Shown piece after piece: positions 30,551 through 44,063 of a stretch of DNA of 64,000 nt. The stretch covers positions 1 to 64,000 of the forward strand of contig JAYMSP010000033.1 in assembly GCA_036897095.1 (NCBI GenBank). Direction: 5' to 3'. The notes below the pieces were generated by a model, which was given only the letters and a program-made list of their open reading frames with translations, had not been told where the DNA came from and ran no database searches. Numbering within the stretch: position 1 is the stretch's first letter; the number at the start of each line of letters is the position of its first letter. A program made the position numbers and the translations under genes. The stretch comes from Plantago elongata (taxonomy: Eukaryota > Streptophyta > Magnoliopsida > Lamiales > Plantaginaceae).

Positions 30551-32534
30551 GATCTATAGTAAGACTTGGTAGAAAAAAAACTCTAGTATGAAATGGATGA
30601 TCTTGATTAAAAAGAATGTCTAATTGCTGTGGACTGTTTAAGATGAAGTACATTTCAGGTCTCAAAGCTTCTTGATTTAAAGGGTCTTTGGACACCGTAT
30701 TTTACTATTTTGAGCGTGTCTTTGCTACTGAACAGTTCACGGTAGCCGTCCTTGAAGAGTATATCTGAGGAAAGTTTACATTTGGATCTTTGCAGTATTT
30801 CCAGGAACTGGTCAAAGCTTATTAATATACAATAATTGATACCAAATGTAATAATTTCAAATGATTAATAACTTTGTCATTGGTGTTTGGATAACCTTAT
30901 ACAGCCATACAATTAGATTTGGACCTCGACTACTTGGAACAAAATTTGAACATCAACAGAAACCAAAAAAAAAAAGAAATCTTATGAGCCTGAAAAGGTT
31001 TGGTACAGATATAAATTCTACCTGTGCTCATTGTTGCAGGACAAGGATAAAGCAGCAGATATTTCAAAACAAACTAGGCACCTTGAGATAAAAGTATATG
31101 TATCATATGCATCAAGAATTGGACAATTATGAGAGTCTGTAATCAGATCAATATTAAATTTGAATTACAAAACCTTCATGCATGTCTACCAGTTGTGTTC
31201 TCTACTTGATACCTGAAGCCCTCAGCTACAATTTGATGTGGAAACTGTTACATTAGTACACAATATTGTTTGGCCACTTTAAACTCAAGCATTCATGTTG
31301 TTGTTTTTTGGGTCTCGCAAAAGGCCTCATACTGGAGAATATTTCGATTGCCCATCATAGATGAAAATACGTATAACCTGCAAAGCATCGCAATCTTCAT
31401 ATTTAGTAATCCAGTGGAATAAAAAATAGGATTTCCAGTCAGACGTGCATAATGAAAATTCTGGTGATGGATAATTCTGAGGAATAAGTGGCCATTTCAG
31501 GATTAAAGAAGTAGCACTAAGGGGCATCAGGTTCTTCCAATATTCCTGTTTGAAAGAATCTGGCGCACCTTAAAGAGCACTACATTATATTAAATTACAG
31601 AATCACACATGACCAAATTGCCAAAATGATTTAAAAAAACAAACATACAGAAAGATAAAAATAAGAAACTGAACAGATGAATTCCATAATCAATGCAAAA
31701 AAACATGACAAGGTTTCACAATAAAGAAGTATCATTCGGTTGGATGAACAATTATGCAAGCACTGCCAGCAGATTATGACCCAATAATACTTGGTTAATC
31801 AGCCTAACGGAGAACACTTAAAGCCGTATGCAAGATAAGATCAAGATTGAAGTAAATAGTTTCTTGATAGCCACCTAAGAGATTTAAAGATGAAAAGATA
31901 ATAACTACAACCTAGCAATCAGCAGGTTTAAGTCCCAATCCTATAATTGTTCTTCCTAGTGATAAGATATACAGTATGATTCTAAAACTAGTAAAGGTTC
32001 TGTAGTTGACAAACCTTTGAAAGAAAATGATTGCTTCCTCCAGACAAAAGAATCAGCTACTGGATGAGAACTGAATCATTCTTTCTTCTTTTACCTTCCA
32101 TACTGGTGAGAGTGATGCTTGATACCATCTTCAGATTATGCAAGGATCATATCTAATCTGAAATCCACTATGAACAGAGCAGGTTCCAGATTAGCTGACT
32201 TAATAAGCAGTTAACATCTGCCTTCTACAACAGTTAATGTACTCTTTAGACAACTCTGAGACATCTCTCGCCAAACTACAGCCCGCAAGAATATTAACAT
32301 GACCATGACAAAGTGATAGTATCCCAAAAGTATTACTTACGCCATCAAGTTGCTCAAAATTCACACCACGTGAATGCTAAATAAAGGCCAGAATCTAATT
32401 CTCCAACACTACCTCTGTGCAATGAATACAGCTAAAGAACATTGACAAATCCTATAAAAGGAAAATGTTAATACAAGCTGGCATAACCTAACATAAGTGC
32501 TCCACGGTACATCATTCCCAGAAGCAGAAACATC
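30551..32534. other. Spacer between germin-like and metacaspase genes
   Basis: Promoters of both divergent genes are expected here. A 66-residue minus-strand frame at 31327-31527 has no recognisable family. No transposon ends were found. Confidence 0.5.
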
Positions 32535-34676
32535 ATGGCAACCAAGAAACTACGTTGCAGATGGTGTGGCCTGATGTCTCTACTGCCACTTGAAGCTCAA
32601 TCCCTATCCTGCCCATCATGTCAGACTGTTACGGTGGTCCAGGGTGGCTATAATGGTCATCGACCATCTGGAGGCTATATCATTCCTGCGAATGGATATG
32701 GGCCTAACCCAGGCTATCCACCTAATGGTAGACCCCAGCATCCTGTGAATGCTGGTAATTCTTATGCAGCACGGCCACATCATCACAGTCCAATGAACAC
32801 TGGCAGCAATTACCAGGTCCCACAACAGTTACGCCCTCCTGCTGCACATGGGCGTAAACGTGCTGTTTTGTGTGGAATTAACTACAAGGGAAACAAACAG
32901 AGTCTAGAAGGAAGCATCAATGACGTGCTGCTGATGAAAAATCTTTTGGTTGGAAAATTGGGTTTTCCAAATGCCTCCGTCTTGGTTCTGACAGGTTCTT
33001 CATTTACTAGCACAAAGTTTGCGATATTTAATTACCTTGATGTAGAAACTAGTTCGCTGGAAGTTCACCACGCATCCACATTTAATGCTCTCAATATTCT
33101 GTTTAAACTTACACATGTACACCATTGAAGAGGGAGCAGTGTTCACTCTGGCTGTGTTTATTTAAATTTAAATACTGCAAAACATGCACCTATCTTCAGT
33201 AAATCACATGTTAATTTCACAATGCAGAAGAGGAAGATTATTCCCGTATTCCAACAAAGCAAAATATCCGATCTGCTCTGCGGTGGCTCGTCCATGGTTG
33301 TCAGCCAGGGGACTCTCTGGTGTTTCACTACTCCGGCCATGGCTCGCAAGTAAGAGACCGCAACGGGGATGAGGTTGATGGATATGATGAATCCTTATTG
33401 CCAGTAGACTATGAATTCGAGGGGAGAATACTCGATGATGAGATTAATGCCACTATTGTCCGACCACTGACCCAGGGCGTAACACTCCATGCCATCATAG
33501 ACACTTGCTTTAGTGGAACCTTCTTAGATCTCCCGAATGTTTGCAAATTGAATAGGTCAGAGTTTCTTCAAAATTGAGGCTATCACTTGACTTCTATTTC
33601 TATTGTTAATCAAGTAAAGTAACTCATATTATTCAATCAGGCAAGGATTTTTCAAGTGGCTAGATCACCGTGTTCCACATGCATATAAAGGTACTAGTGG
33701 AGGATATGCAATCTCTATCAGCGCCTGCGAGGACCATCAAAATTCTGGAGACACCACGGTCAGAAATTATATTTTGTCTCTTATTATAGCAGATATTCTA
33801 ATAAGGAAACAGCAGTTGATGATGCCTTAGAAATTGAAAGCACCAAAATTAAGATATCTGCTAGCAATCCGAAACAAAACCTGTTACTGATAAGGCTTAT
33901 GTGTCTGAGTCCCTTAGCACATATTGAGATCTGCTAAATCAAGCTTGATACTTGCTAAACCTACAGAATTGATTAGTCACAAAGCAACAAACAGCAGTTC
34001 ATGAGTTGAAGGAAGGGCATGGTGTGTTAAATTGCTATCAAGAAATCACACTTGTGAATTACAGTTTGGACCTTTAAGGCCTTCCTAAGTAACACTCCCT
34101 TTGTGGTGTCTAAGATGAAAGCTACAACTCGTTAAGTTTAAAAAGTAACTTATCATGATGAAATTAAAACACAAGCATGATAACTGATCATTTACTGCAA
34201 TGTTCAGGCATTTACAGGTGCCCCCACAGGTGCCTTAACTTATAGCTTTATCCAAACTTTGGAATGTGAACCAAGATTGAGTTATGGACGTTTACTTGAA
34301 ATCATGAGCAAGAGGATAAATTCGGCAAGAGACCAAATTGGCTTGAATGCAAATGCAAGCAATACATCACAGGTACTCTCAATTTCATATGTTATGCCTC
34401 TTCTGTTACAATTTACAGAGTTCACTAACTGGATTCAATAGTAGAAAAAATTGAACAAAATATAGCGAGTTTATAATACCCTTATATGTTCATTATTACT
34501 CTACTTGGTCTTCTTGTGATAACATTACTACATGAGTAAATTTCAGCTGCATGATGTTTGGTTAATTTTAACATATCATCGTTACAGAAGTAAATAGCAT
34601 TTACTTGTATCTGCAGGAACCTCAACTATCATCTTCTCACAAGTTTGACATTCACACGAAGCCGTTCACTATGTAA
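32535..34676 (+). CDS. Type I metacaspase, array copy 1
   Basis: Caspase-fold cysteine protease cleaving after Arg/Lys; the Arabidopsis relative AtMC1 promotes hypersensitive cell death and clears protein aggregates. Five exons: 32535-32994, 33228-33555, 33641-33758, 34208-34372, 34617-34676; intron phases 1, 2, 0, 0; product 376 residues. Order: LSD1-type zinc finger with Cys8, Cys11, Cys26, Cys29; a Pro/Gly/Tyr-rich prodomain; then the p20 domain from about 108 (GRKRAVLCGINYKGNKQSL). The catalytic dyad is His191 in HYSGHG and Cys247 in DTCFSG. The p10 part begins in exon 4 (TGALTYSFIQTLE) and ends IHTKPFTM. DTCFSG departs from the usual plant DACHSG, though the dyad itself is kept. All splice sites are GT-AG and all joins keep frame. 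First of three tandem genes. Confidence 0.93.
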
Positions 34677-36652
34677 ACTGTATAAGCGGTCACCTGAAGA
34701 GTTGATATGTACAAGTTTCAGCCATTTGCAAATAAAGCATGAGAGTATGGCTCATGCCTAGAGAAAACCAATGTCTCAGTAAGACATGATAATATGTTCT
34801 AGAATAATCCCTGAGATTTCAGTCTGTGTAATTTCATAATGGAAATATTACTATATTTTTACATATTTGCAATAGAGGACCTGTGGACATTGAAGACGAA
34901 GACATACTAAAACCAACAAAAGACAGAAAAAAATTGAATAAGTAAATAGATAAACGAATAGGAAAGGAAAAAACAGAAAAGAGAGACCTCTGCTTTACAT
35001 TATCCAGGTAAAATGCAAGAGAAAATCAATTGATATATATGTTCCATTATTTTTCCAACTTCTCCCTCTTTTTTTTTTTTCAAAAACAGAACGAACATAT
35101 TCAAATAATGAAGAATTTTACGTCAGTCAATTACACTGAAAAGGTGCAAGAGTTCATTAGATGGCAACCTCTACATTTGTTCGGATTCACAAAAATTCCT
35201 GCAAAGCATCTCGACATAATAGGTTTGAAAATTGGAAATTCATGACGTCTATCTGCCCCTTGCTAGTTAAAGTTTAAGATGCTAATTTAGCATCATTAAT
35301 TTGCTCTACTTTCGAAGAATAAACCACATGAAGCTGTTATCCAATGAATTTAAAAATTAGAACTCCAATGTTCATCCCCAATAATCCACCTACTAGAACA
35401 ATTAAAGGCTTATTTGCGGATATTAATTTTGAATTCGGTTGGATTGTGCAAGAGATTTAAGACCCATTGAACAAGAAAACTGAAACAAAGTTGAAATGTG
35501 CAAACTTTGCATGACAGGTTACCCAGTATTTTTCCCCCTTTACAAACACAGAGACATTTATACATGATTAGATACACCAACATGCTATTAGTGACTGACT
35601 TCCCAAATATGCATCTTCAAGTAATAAGTACAAAAATGTATTTTCAAACAACACTTAATGTGATTCGTAGATCAGAATTAACTTATTAATAAATCAGACT
35701 TACTGTTAGTAATACCCAATTAGAGCCAGCCAGGCAGCATGATGTGCACTCACCATAAATTATTTCCGTTGCATCTGATTCTCGACGACAATTCTGACAT
35801 GCTCTTTTTAAGTGCTTGAGTCTGCTATCTCAAGGCCCCTTTTCCTGGACCTGATTCTTACAAAATATGCTGAGGTTTTAGTCAGAAACTTTCCTATGAT
35901 TTACAAATACAAATACATCACTTGAAACGTGCCATTAGAGATATTGATTCCAAAAAAAATTATTAGTATATTACTATACTCACTTTAAATCAAGGACGGA
36001 TCTACGTACATACTAGTTGGAAAGCTGTCACTACTCATTCTCCTCTCCAAGGCATGAATTAGAAGTATTTGTAAATTTTCACGTTCTTGAGATTCATTGA
36101 GGCTAAAAAAACAGCCACCAATAGGAAACTGAATCGGTATTCTTTTGCATAAAAGGCTCATTTTAAACATAAGGTGGTACTTCATATACTTTATTGAATG
36201 TGTAGGATGAAATCAGATACAAACTCAGTCACCATCAGATGTATTACTAGTCCAACTCTAACCCCTCCGCCTATTTGTCTATCGGTAAACTAGAGAACTC
36301 ATTGATTCTTCAGAAGTACTATTAGGCATCATTCCTTAAGTTCAGCATGCTAACCATTGAGTAATATTATTCTCTGGAGCTACTATAGACCTGCTTAAAC
36401 ACACTGATATCCAATGAATTCAGTTTGAAAAGTATTCTTTGATCTCCTATTTAGGAATTTTATCCCCAACAAGAAAAGAATCCAAGTACAAGAATCAAAT
36501 TCTCCCACACTGTAGCACCACAAACCTTATGCTATAGAATGTAGCATATTTTTGTGATAAGGAAAACGTTACCTGAGAGCAGACCACATATATATAACGT
36601 AATATAAGTGATATCCCGCTGCACTTTCTCTTGCAAAATATATTGGGAACCC
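34677..36652. other. Spacer between metacaspase copies 1 and 2
   Basis: AT-rich, with the copy 1 3' flank and copy 2 promoter. Reading frames here (35030-35245, 35498-35689) have no family similarity. No metacaspase remnants were seen. Confidence 0.5.
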
Positions 36653-38965
36653 ATGGCAACCAAGACATTCCGCTGCAGGTGTGGGATGCTGTCCCGTGTG
36701 CCACTTGAAGCACAATCAGTATCCTGCCCATCCTGTTATCGCATTACAACAATCCAGAGTTACTACGATAGTCACAGCTCACCTGGAGGTAATCTCATGC
36801 CTATGAAAGGTTATGGGCCTAACCCAGTCTACGCACCATACAATAGACCTCATCGTCCTGTGAACACAGGTAATGCTTATATAATGCAACAACAGACTCC
36901 TCGGCCAATGGCCAACACAAATGTTTATCAAGCACCACCTCATTTACATCCCCCTGTTAATGTTTATCAAGTACCACCACATATGCTCCCTCCTGGTAAT
37001 GCTAATCAAGTGCCACCACATGTACGTACTCCTGTTAATGTTAATCAAGTACCACCATATATACGTCCTCCTGGTGCATATGGGCATAAACGAGCTCTTC
37101 TATGCGGCATTAACTATGAGGGAAACAAACAGAGTCTTGATGGAAGTATCAATGATGTTCTATGGATGAAAAGGCTTTTGGTTGGGAAGCTGGGGTTTCC
37201 AAACTCCTCTGTTCTACTTCTAACAGGTATTACTAGAGCTAGCAAGTGATTATAATATATATAAATATTTTACTTTAATATGGATTTATTTCAAATTCAT
37301 CAGACCTCCACATTTTGCACTCTCTGGGTGGTAGTTATAAATCACTTAATTAGACTGAAACCTGAAGGCATATACTAATTTGTAGTGTTGTGCCTTCCCA
37401 ATAAACAACAGAAGATCAGGATTACACACGTATGCCAACAAAGCAAAATATTAGATCTGCCCTGCGTTGGCTCGTCCACGATTGTCAGCCAGGGGACTCA
37501 TTGGTATTTCACTACTCTGGACATGGCGCACAAGTGAGAGATCGTGATGGAGATGAAATAGATGGACTTGACGAATCCTTGTTGCCTGTGGACTATGAAA
37601 CTGAGGGAAGAATACTGGACGATGAAATTAATGCCACAATTGTCCGGCCACTGCCACATGGAGTAATACTTCATGCCATCGTAGACACTTGCTTCAGTGG
37701 AACCTTGTTGGATCTTCCAAATGTGTGTAGGATAAACAGGTAGATTTAAAAAATGCAATTGAAATTCTTTGGTCATTACTTCATTTTCTGGCCATGTAAA
37801 GTAGCTTGGTTTTACAATCAGGCAAGGATCTTACAAGTGGGAAGATCAACATCGTCCACATGCCACATATAGAGGAACGAGTGGAGGATGTGCGATCTCT
37901 ATCAGCGCCTGTGATGATCACCAAAACTCTGGAGATACCACGGTTAATTTCATATAATTTCTTTTCCCAAGTTGATTCATATCATATTGTATTTAAGAGA
38001 AGGCCTTAGTGACTAGAGGTAATATTCATAAAAGGAAAATGCCATGTAAATATAATTTGTCATCCTCTTGGGAGCTTCTGACCTACGAAGTAAAAATCTT
38101 ATTCGAGGTCAGTGCTTAATAATAATATTTTCTAAACTCACCAGGTTTGAATGCCACTCTCGTAAGAAAGTTAAAAAGCTCATACCCTGTGCATACAACG
38201 TACTTAGTTATGGAGATGATGAATAAATCATTGGTAACTGATCAAATAATTTATTCAGGCTTTTACAGGTGTACCAGTAGGTGCCATGACTTACTGCTTT
38301 GTCCAAACGTTGGAACAAGAATCAAGATTGACTTATGGGCGTTTAATGATGATCATGCGCAAGAGGATAGATGCCGCACGAGGCCAAGTTGGCTTGAACA
38401 GCAGTGCACCTAATTCATCACAGGTCTCCCTCATAAATTCTTCCTTCTTCACTTGCAAGCATAGCCACATATCAATTAGAAAATTTTACATTTAAAGCAA
38501 AAGAAAAAGTCTAGTCAAAATATGGATGAAAACGTTGAGCGTTTTGGACTCTTTTTTCTTCTCAAGAAGTAAGTGGGAGTTCTTTTCTTTTTTCTCATTT
38601 CTTCAGCCAAGAGTTTAGCAGATTGAGAATAAACACTTCTTCTGAAATTCCTAAGAACTATGAAATCAAAAAAGACTTCATCACCTTTAACTCTCTAAGC
38701 TCTAAAGTTACTATCCACATTCCTATTTTATTTATTCTAAACAAATTCATTTATACATAAAGATTTCCTCCAAGTTACTAAGATGCCTGATTATTGTCTG
38801 CCTTGAAGAGTTCTGCTATATATATCTCATCTTTTTACTGCATATTTTTGGTCAATTGACTATATTAACACTACTATTTTAACGGGTATTTACTTTACTT
38901 TGCAGGAATCTCAATTGTCATCCTCTAACATGTTTGACATCCACTCAAAGCCTTTCACTATGTAA
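36653..38965 (+). CDS. Type I metacaspase, array copy 2
   Basis: Paralogue of copy 1 with the same five-exon plan: 36653-37226, 37412-37739, 37822-37942, 38259-38423, 38906-38965; phases 1, 2, 0, 0; 415 residues. I start at the ATG at 36653 because MATKTFRC aligns with copies 1 and 3. The zinc finger reads CRCGMLSRVPLEAQSVSC: one codon (Trp in copy 1) is missing, giving Cys8-x-Cys10 instead of Cys-x2-Cys, so metal binding may be impaired. The prodomain is enlarged by four in-frame 13-residue repeats (NVYQVPPH... type). Catalytic His229 (HYSGHG) and Cys285 (DTCFSG) are present. The C-terminus ends IHSKPFTM. The reading frame and splice sites are otherwise intact. Confidence 0.93.
36920..37075 (+). 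repeat. Four 39-bp in-frame repeats in metacaspase copy 2
   Basis: Four tandem 39-bp units encode 13-residue blocks of the form N(V/A)(Y/N)Q(A/V)PP(H/Y)-x3-P(P)-x, extending the proline-rich prodomain. Copies 1 and 3 lack the expansion; copy 1 has a single related block (NYQVPQQLRPP). Confidence 0.92.
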
Positions 38966-41166
38966 AATAAGTGAATCACTGCACAGTCAGCTAGCAGGCA
39001 CAAATCATACATGACACTTTAGCTCTAGTAAAAGGAAGTGGATATCATAGCCCTCCTTTCTATCAATAACCGTATGTACTGCACGGTGACAATTGTTGAT
39101 CTTGTAGCAATTGACTGAAAAGAAAGAGAAAAAATAATAATATAAACCTTATGAGCCTTAACTGTGTGTTTTAAAACTATATTTCCTGTACAAAGCTTTG
39201 GTGGGATCGAGAAATATAACATTGATCTTGAATTCTTTCTCGTTGTGTACACATGATTAATGTTATTTCTATATTGCTTCTACAATTAGATAGAGTAGAA
39301 GGCACCTGGAAGGGTCCCAGATGGGGAAACCATTAAAAAAAAAAATTACTTTTGAGTTTTGTTATTATGCAGGTTTAACAACATTAAGTAGTAGAGTATC
39401 ATTTACATGCTTTGATCCATCAGTTCACGTGCCATAAAATATCTCCACTGGCTTCCATTCGACTGGTATAACTCACAAATGTTTACTCTTGGTAAAAAGC
39501 TTTCACAAAGTATTAATTAACCAAAAAATCCTTCAATTACCGTCTGCACTTGCATTGCCAAAGCTCCAGAAATGAAGAAATTAAGTATCATTCAAGTCTT
39601 AAGTATCATTCAAGTTCTAAATAAGTCAAAAAAAAAAACTTGAATACAAAGTATGGTTTTTCTGCCAAAACCACCACATAATCCTCCCCGTCCCTAGAAC
39701 TGAAACTGGTCAGAAAGGACAAAAAAGGTGCTAAACAGCATGGAGAGATCAAGCTGTAAAAGATAATTGCAAGTACATGCACTAAATTCTAAAACATAAT
39801 TGTTTACCTTGACACTCTCAATCAGGCCTGCCACAAAATAGTCCGCATCCCCTGTATCAAACATCCATCCTGTCAGAAGAGGAAAACTATCTGTCAGGCT
39901 CATCTCCAATGTCATATTTTAGACTTGAACAACATAAGAAATTCTTGAACTAAAAGTAAGTTGGCTTACTCTGATCATCTGATCATTGATCAAGACTGCT
40001 TCAATTTCACCTGGTCTAGAAGCACCTCCAAGGACCAGAATTTAAAAAATGATTATTTGTCTCTTCATTTGAAGTTTACTCCACGGTGCTTTCATCACAG
40101 AACATTATCTACTCATGTTAACAACTTGTGCCCCCATGAGACTAACGCTCCATCTTCTAGAATTATTCCAGAGATTCAGGGTTTGGAATCTGTGGCAGGT
40201 TTTAAGATGTATTTTACTTTTGCGGTGCGAGAAAATAAATGAATTTTGAAGAAAACAGTAATAGGTTCTAAGGTTAAACATAATGAAGGTCACGGATGAG
40301 TAAAGATGTATGCCAGTAAAAAGATGAACAGGGGATGTAAGACACGTGATTGTAAGGGTTGTAACTTGTCTAGAAAAGAATGAAAAACATGTTTTTTGGG
40401 AGGTATAAAACATATTTATACAAAAACAATTAATGGCTGATAAGTTGGTTACCCTAAAAACGTTCATTTAAACACAAAAGCATGCCTTGATCATAAAAGA
40501 CACTATCAGAGAGCTGACTTCACATCTAATAAGCATGTGTTTGGAACAGTGACTTAAAATATTGAAGAATCAAACTAGTTTGATGAACCACCATAATGAG
40601 AGGGAAATGGGCACCAAGATGGCCAGATCTTAATGCACTCAGTAAAAATCAAAGAATCTGATCCTAGGCTCTCCTCTTCTTTAGTGTGCAGTACAGAAAA
40701 TGTGATTTTCTCTCTCTTTTCCCCAAAAGTGAAAGTATGTTCTTCACAAGGTTGTAGTGCTCAGGCCTGTCATGCTTACTACGCTGGACCTGATTCTTTG
40801 AAGTATCTTGATAGAGACTTTAGTTTCTACACTCTCACAGACAAAACATTGATCAAATTCTACCATACTATTGAAGACATAACATCCTAATCTATCATTT
40901 TCAAATGCAGACTTCCTATGTTCACTAGATTAATCAGCGTGCAAAATCATATTATTCTATTCCCACTTACATGGGTATCAAACAATTAGCACTGCAGCAG
41001 GATCTTCAACCATGCAGAACAAAGGTATGGATCTGATTCTCATCTCTCTCTCTGTGGAATAAAGACAACAGCCTAAAAACCAATTTTACACCCTTTTTCT
41101 AGTGCTCGCATTTGTGTCTCAACACCCTTATATGTAACCTACTCATGAGGAACTCAGTACATAGAA
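38966..41166. other. Spacer between metacaspase copies 2 and 3
   Basis: No gene recognised. The 93-residue frame at 39961-40242 starts with TTG and has no known domain; the others are shorter. No transposon ends were detected. Confidence 0.5.
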
Positions 41167-44063
41167 ATGGCAAGCAATAAAGTGAGATGCAACTACTGCA
41201 GTGTCCAGATAAAGTTGCCTTGCACCCTGCAGGTCATCCAGTGTCCATTGTGTAAAAATATCATCCATATTGAAGCCAATGATCCTCTGGGTCAAGCCCA
41301 CAATTCGATTGTACATACTGCAGCCAGGATAAAGGACATGCTAGGTAGAGCCTCTACCAATATCAATGTGATGCTAGCATCAGGAAACAACCAGTCAGGC
41401 TTGGGTTCTAAAACATACCTACAAACGACTAGACCTACAGTACCACTGCTCCCTATCTCGGCACATGGAAGGAAGCGAGCCGTGTTATGTGGAGTCAGCT
41501 ATAACGGCCAGAGACACAAGCTACACGGAACTGTCAACGATGTCAAGTGTATGAGATACTTTCTCATCCAGAAGCTCAGCTTTCCAAGTGATTGCATACT
41601 TGTCCTCACTGGTATTAAAGATTTGAGTTGCTCTTTCAACTTCTCTCACTAGACATTAAGTTCATTGCTATCACATCAACCTTGGTTAACTAATCTAGTA
41701 CACACATCTTTCAAACAGCATGTACACAATCCTTCAAACATTATTTCAGCTAAACTGATTAAAGTGACTTTTACATTGAAGGAACTTAGCCTAAAGGACT
41801 CTCTGAAACAGATGAATTAACCCCTTGTACAAACAGATGCACTAAAAACGAACAAACTCCTTGGAACTTAGTTATTCAAGATGAATTGTCCAAGAGTCTA
41901 ACTCACTCGGATTATATTGTTTTTCATCCTTTCGCATTACGCTCACAGCTCAAACTTCCAGAAAAGTTTACGACACTAATAACTTGAAATCACTTGCGGT
42001 GACCAAACTCCAGGGAGGGGTGGAGTAACTTGCTATTGAGTTGGTACTGTAATAACTGTTGTTCTGATGACTTTTATTACCAACATGCAGAGGAAGCCTC
42101 AAATCCAGCCTTGATCCCGACAAAAAATAACATCAGAAAGGCCTTGCAGTGGCTGGTCCAAGGATGCCAATCAGGGGACTCGTTAGTATTTCATTACTCT
42201 GGCCATGGCTCACAGCAACTTGACTTTCACAGGGATGAAGTAGATGGCTATGATGAAATGATATGGCCAGTGGATCATCAGATAGAGGGTAAAATACTGG
42301 ATGATGAAATCAATGCAACAATTGTGAGACCACTACCAAAAGGAGTTAAACTGCATGCTATTGTTGATGCATGCCATAGTGGAACTATACTTGACCTGCC
42401 ATATGTATGCAGAGTAAACAGGTCCGTACTAGAATTTTAGAACCCCATCTTACTTTTTTAAAGGTAACAAGAAATTAAAATTTAAACGAAATTGAAGCTT
42501 AACAGCGTTAATACATTTATCATGAAATAGGGATGGATACTATCTATGGGAAGACCACGGTCGCCGGTCATCTATTTATAAGGGTACCAATGGTGGACTA
42601 GCTATATCCTTCAGTGCCTGTGATGATCATCAAGTATCAGCCGATACTACGGTATTTTGTTATTTACCTCTTCTGCAAATGATTATATAAGATCTCCTTG
42701 ACCCTGTACTACTCCATTGCTACAAGTCTTGTAAATGGTTAGAATTTTAATGGTTTCTTTACTTCAGCTTCAAATAAGGAACTGTCAATTTCACCTAAAG
42801 GGGTTTAGAAAATGAAGAATGAAAAGTGATTCAAAATATATGGAAATGGATAATATTGTCATAGAACTTTTGATTTGTGCAAAGATGGAACCAGTTGCAA
42901 AATAGAATTAACGTTTTGTGGTGGCTCAAGTTAGATTAACATTGCAGCCACCAGAGTAGAGTATAGATATTAAGGACTTCTCTCCAATACAATTACATGT
43001 CAGTCTATGAAATGAATAAATCACCATGCATCCTTAGATATACATTAAGCATATCTACGAATCCAGTACGTGTCATTTAATCTCTCTATTGTGCTTGTTC
43101 ATAAACAATCCAAGTCCATTGATTCGTTTGATATCTAATTACAAGATTGATTTAGAAGTTAGTTTACGAGACTGCTAATTCATAATGTTAAAAGTTGTGA
43201 GTGTGTTTGTGTGTGTGCGCATGCAAAGATTAATCTAGATACTTGTGCAGGCCTTTTCGGGCAACGCATCAACAGGTGCCCTGACATATAGCTTTATCCA
43301 AGCTCTAGAGAATGAAGCTGGATTGTCATATGGTCGCTTGCTTAACGTTATGCGTCGAAAAATAAGTGAGACCAAAGATGGGTATCTCTTGAATGGTCCC
43401 GTGTCATCTTTCGTGAGAAATATACTGTCTTCCAGATTATCACAGGTGATATTTTCATTTTCTGACAACTGATTATTACAGATTACCAGCATGCTTTTTA
43501 AGCTTCTTTACATCATCTCAAGAAATTAGTAGTACTATCACAACGAATCGAACAAATTCCAACAGTATCTAAAAACGGGAAGACTATGCAAGCCAAGAAA
43601 AAATGTTTAGTTTTGAAAATGTTCCCAGAAGTATTCGAGTCACTGATTCAACAGTCAGGGTATGTTAAGAAGAATTAAACTCTACAATTGTGTATTAGTT
43701 CATCTCCATATTTTGAGGGAGCCAATTGTACTTCTTGTGCCTCACCCCAAACACGTTTAAAATTTCAATGCCCCAAATTCACACTTACGAAATACTATCA
43801 TTTAGAACCTGTTCTACGTAACATGATAGTGTATAGTCTATTACAATTAGGAGATTGTCTATTTTACCGTGGTTGCTACTGTACATGTGCATCAGTGCAT
43901 GTAAAGGTCCTGAATAGCACTTCTAAGTTTTAGCTCTTCTCAACTCCTAGTTCCTATATGACTCAAACTAAATGAAATCTTATACGATGTTAAAAACGTG
44001 CAGGTGCCTCAACTATCATCGTCGGAGACATTCGACATTTACTCAGTCCAGTTTAGCATGTAA
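41167..44063 (+). CDS. Type I metacaspase, array copy 3
   Basis: Third, more diverged member of the array. Exons 41167-41611, 42091-42421, 42531-42651, 43251-43445, 44004-44063 with the same phases (1, 2, 0, 0); 383 residues. The zinc finger is complete (Cys8, Cys11, Cys26, Cys29: VRCNYCSVQIKLPC...CPLC), but the prodomain is not proline-rich. The p20 domain starts GRKRAVLCGVSYNGQRHKL. Catalytic His187 (HYSGHG) and Cys243 in the canonical DACHSG are present. Exon 4 is 30 bp longer than in copies 1 and 2 and encodes VSSFVRNILSS, as in AtMC1-type proteins, and the C-terminus is IYSVQFSM. This copy therefore looks closest to the ancestral form, with copies 1 and 2 a later pair. Confidence 0.93.

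Noticed and set aside
31327-31527. Minus-strand 66-residue frame upstream of metacaspase 1
   Set aside because: No recognisable family; length is compatible with chance.
36920-37075. CRISPR-like array from regularly spaced repeats
   Set aside because: The 39-bp units are contiguous, in frame and have no spacers; the genome is eukaryotic.
39961-40242. 93-residue frame between metacaspases 2 and 3
   Set aside because: Starts with TTG, no known domain, no splice or promoter support.
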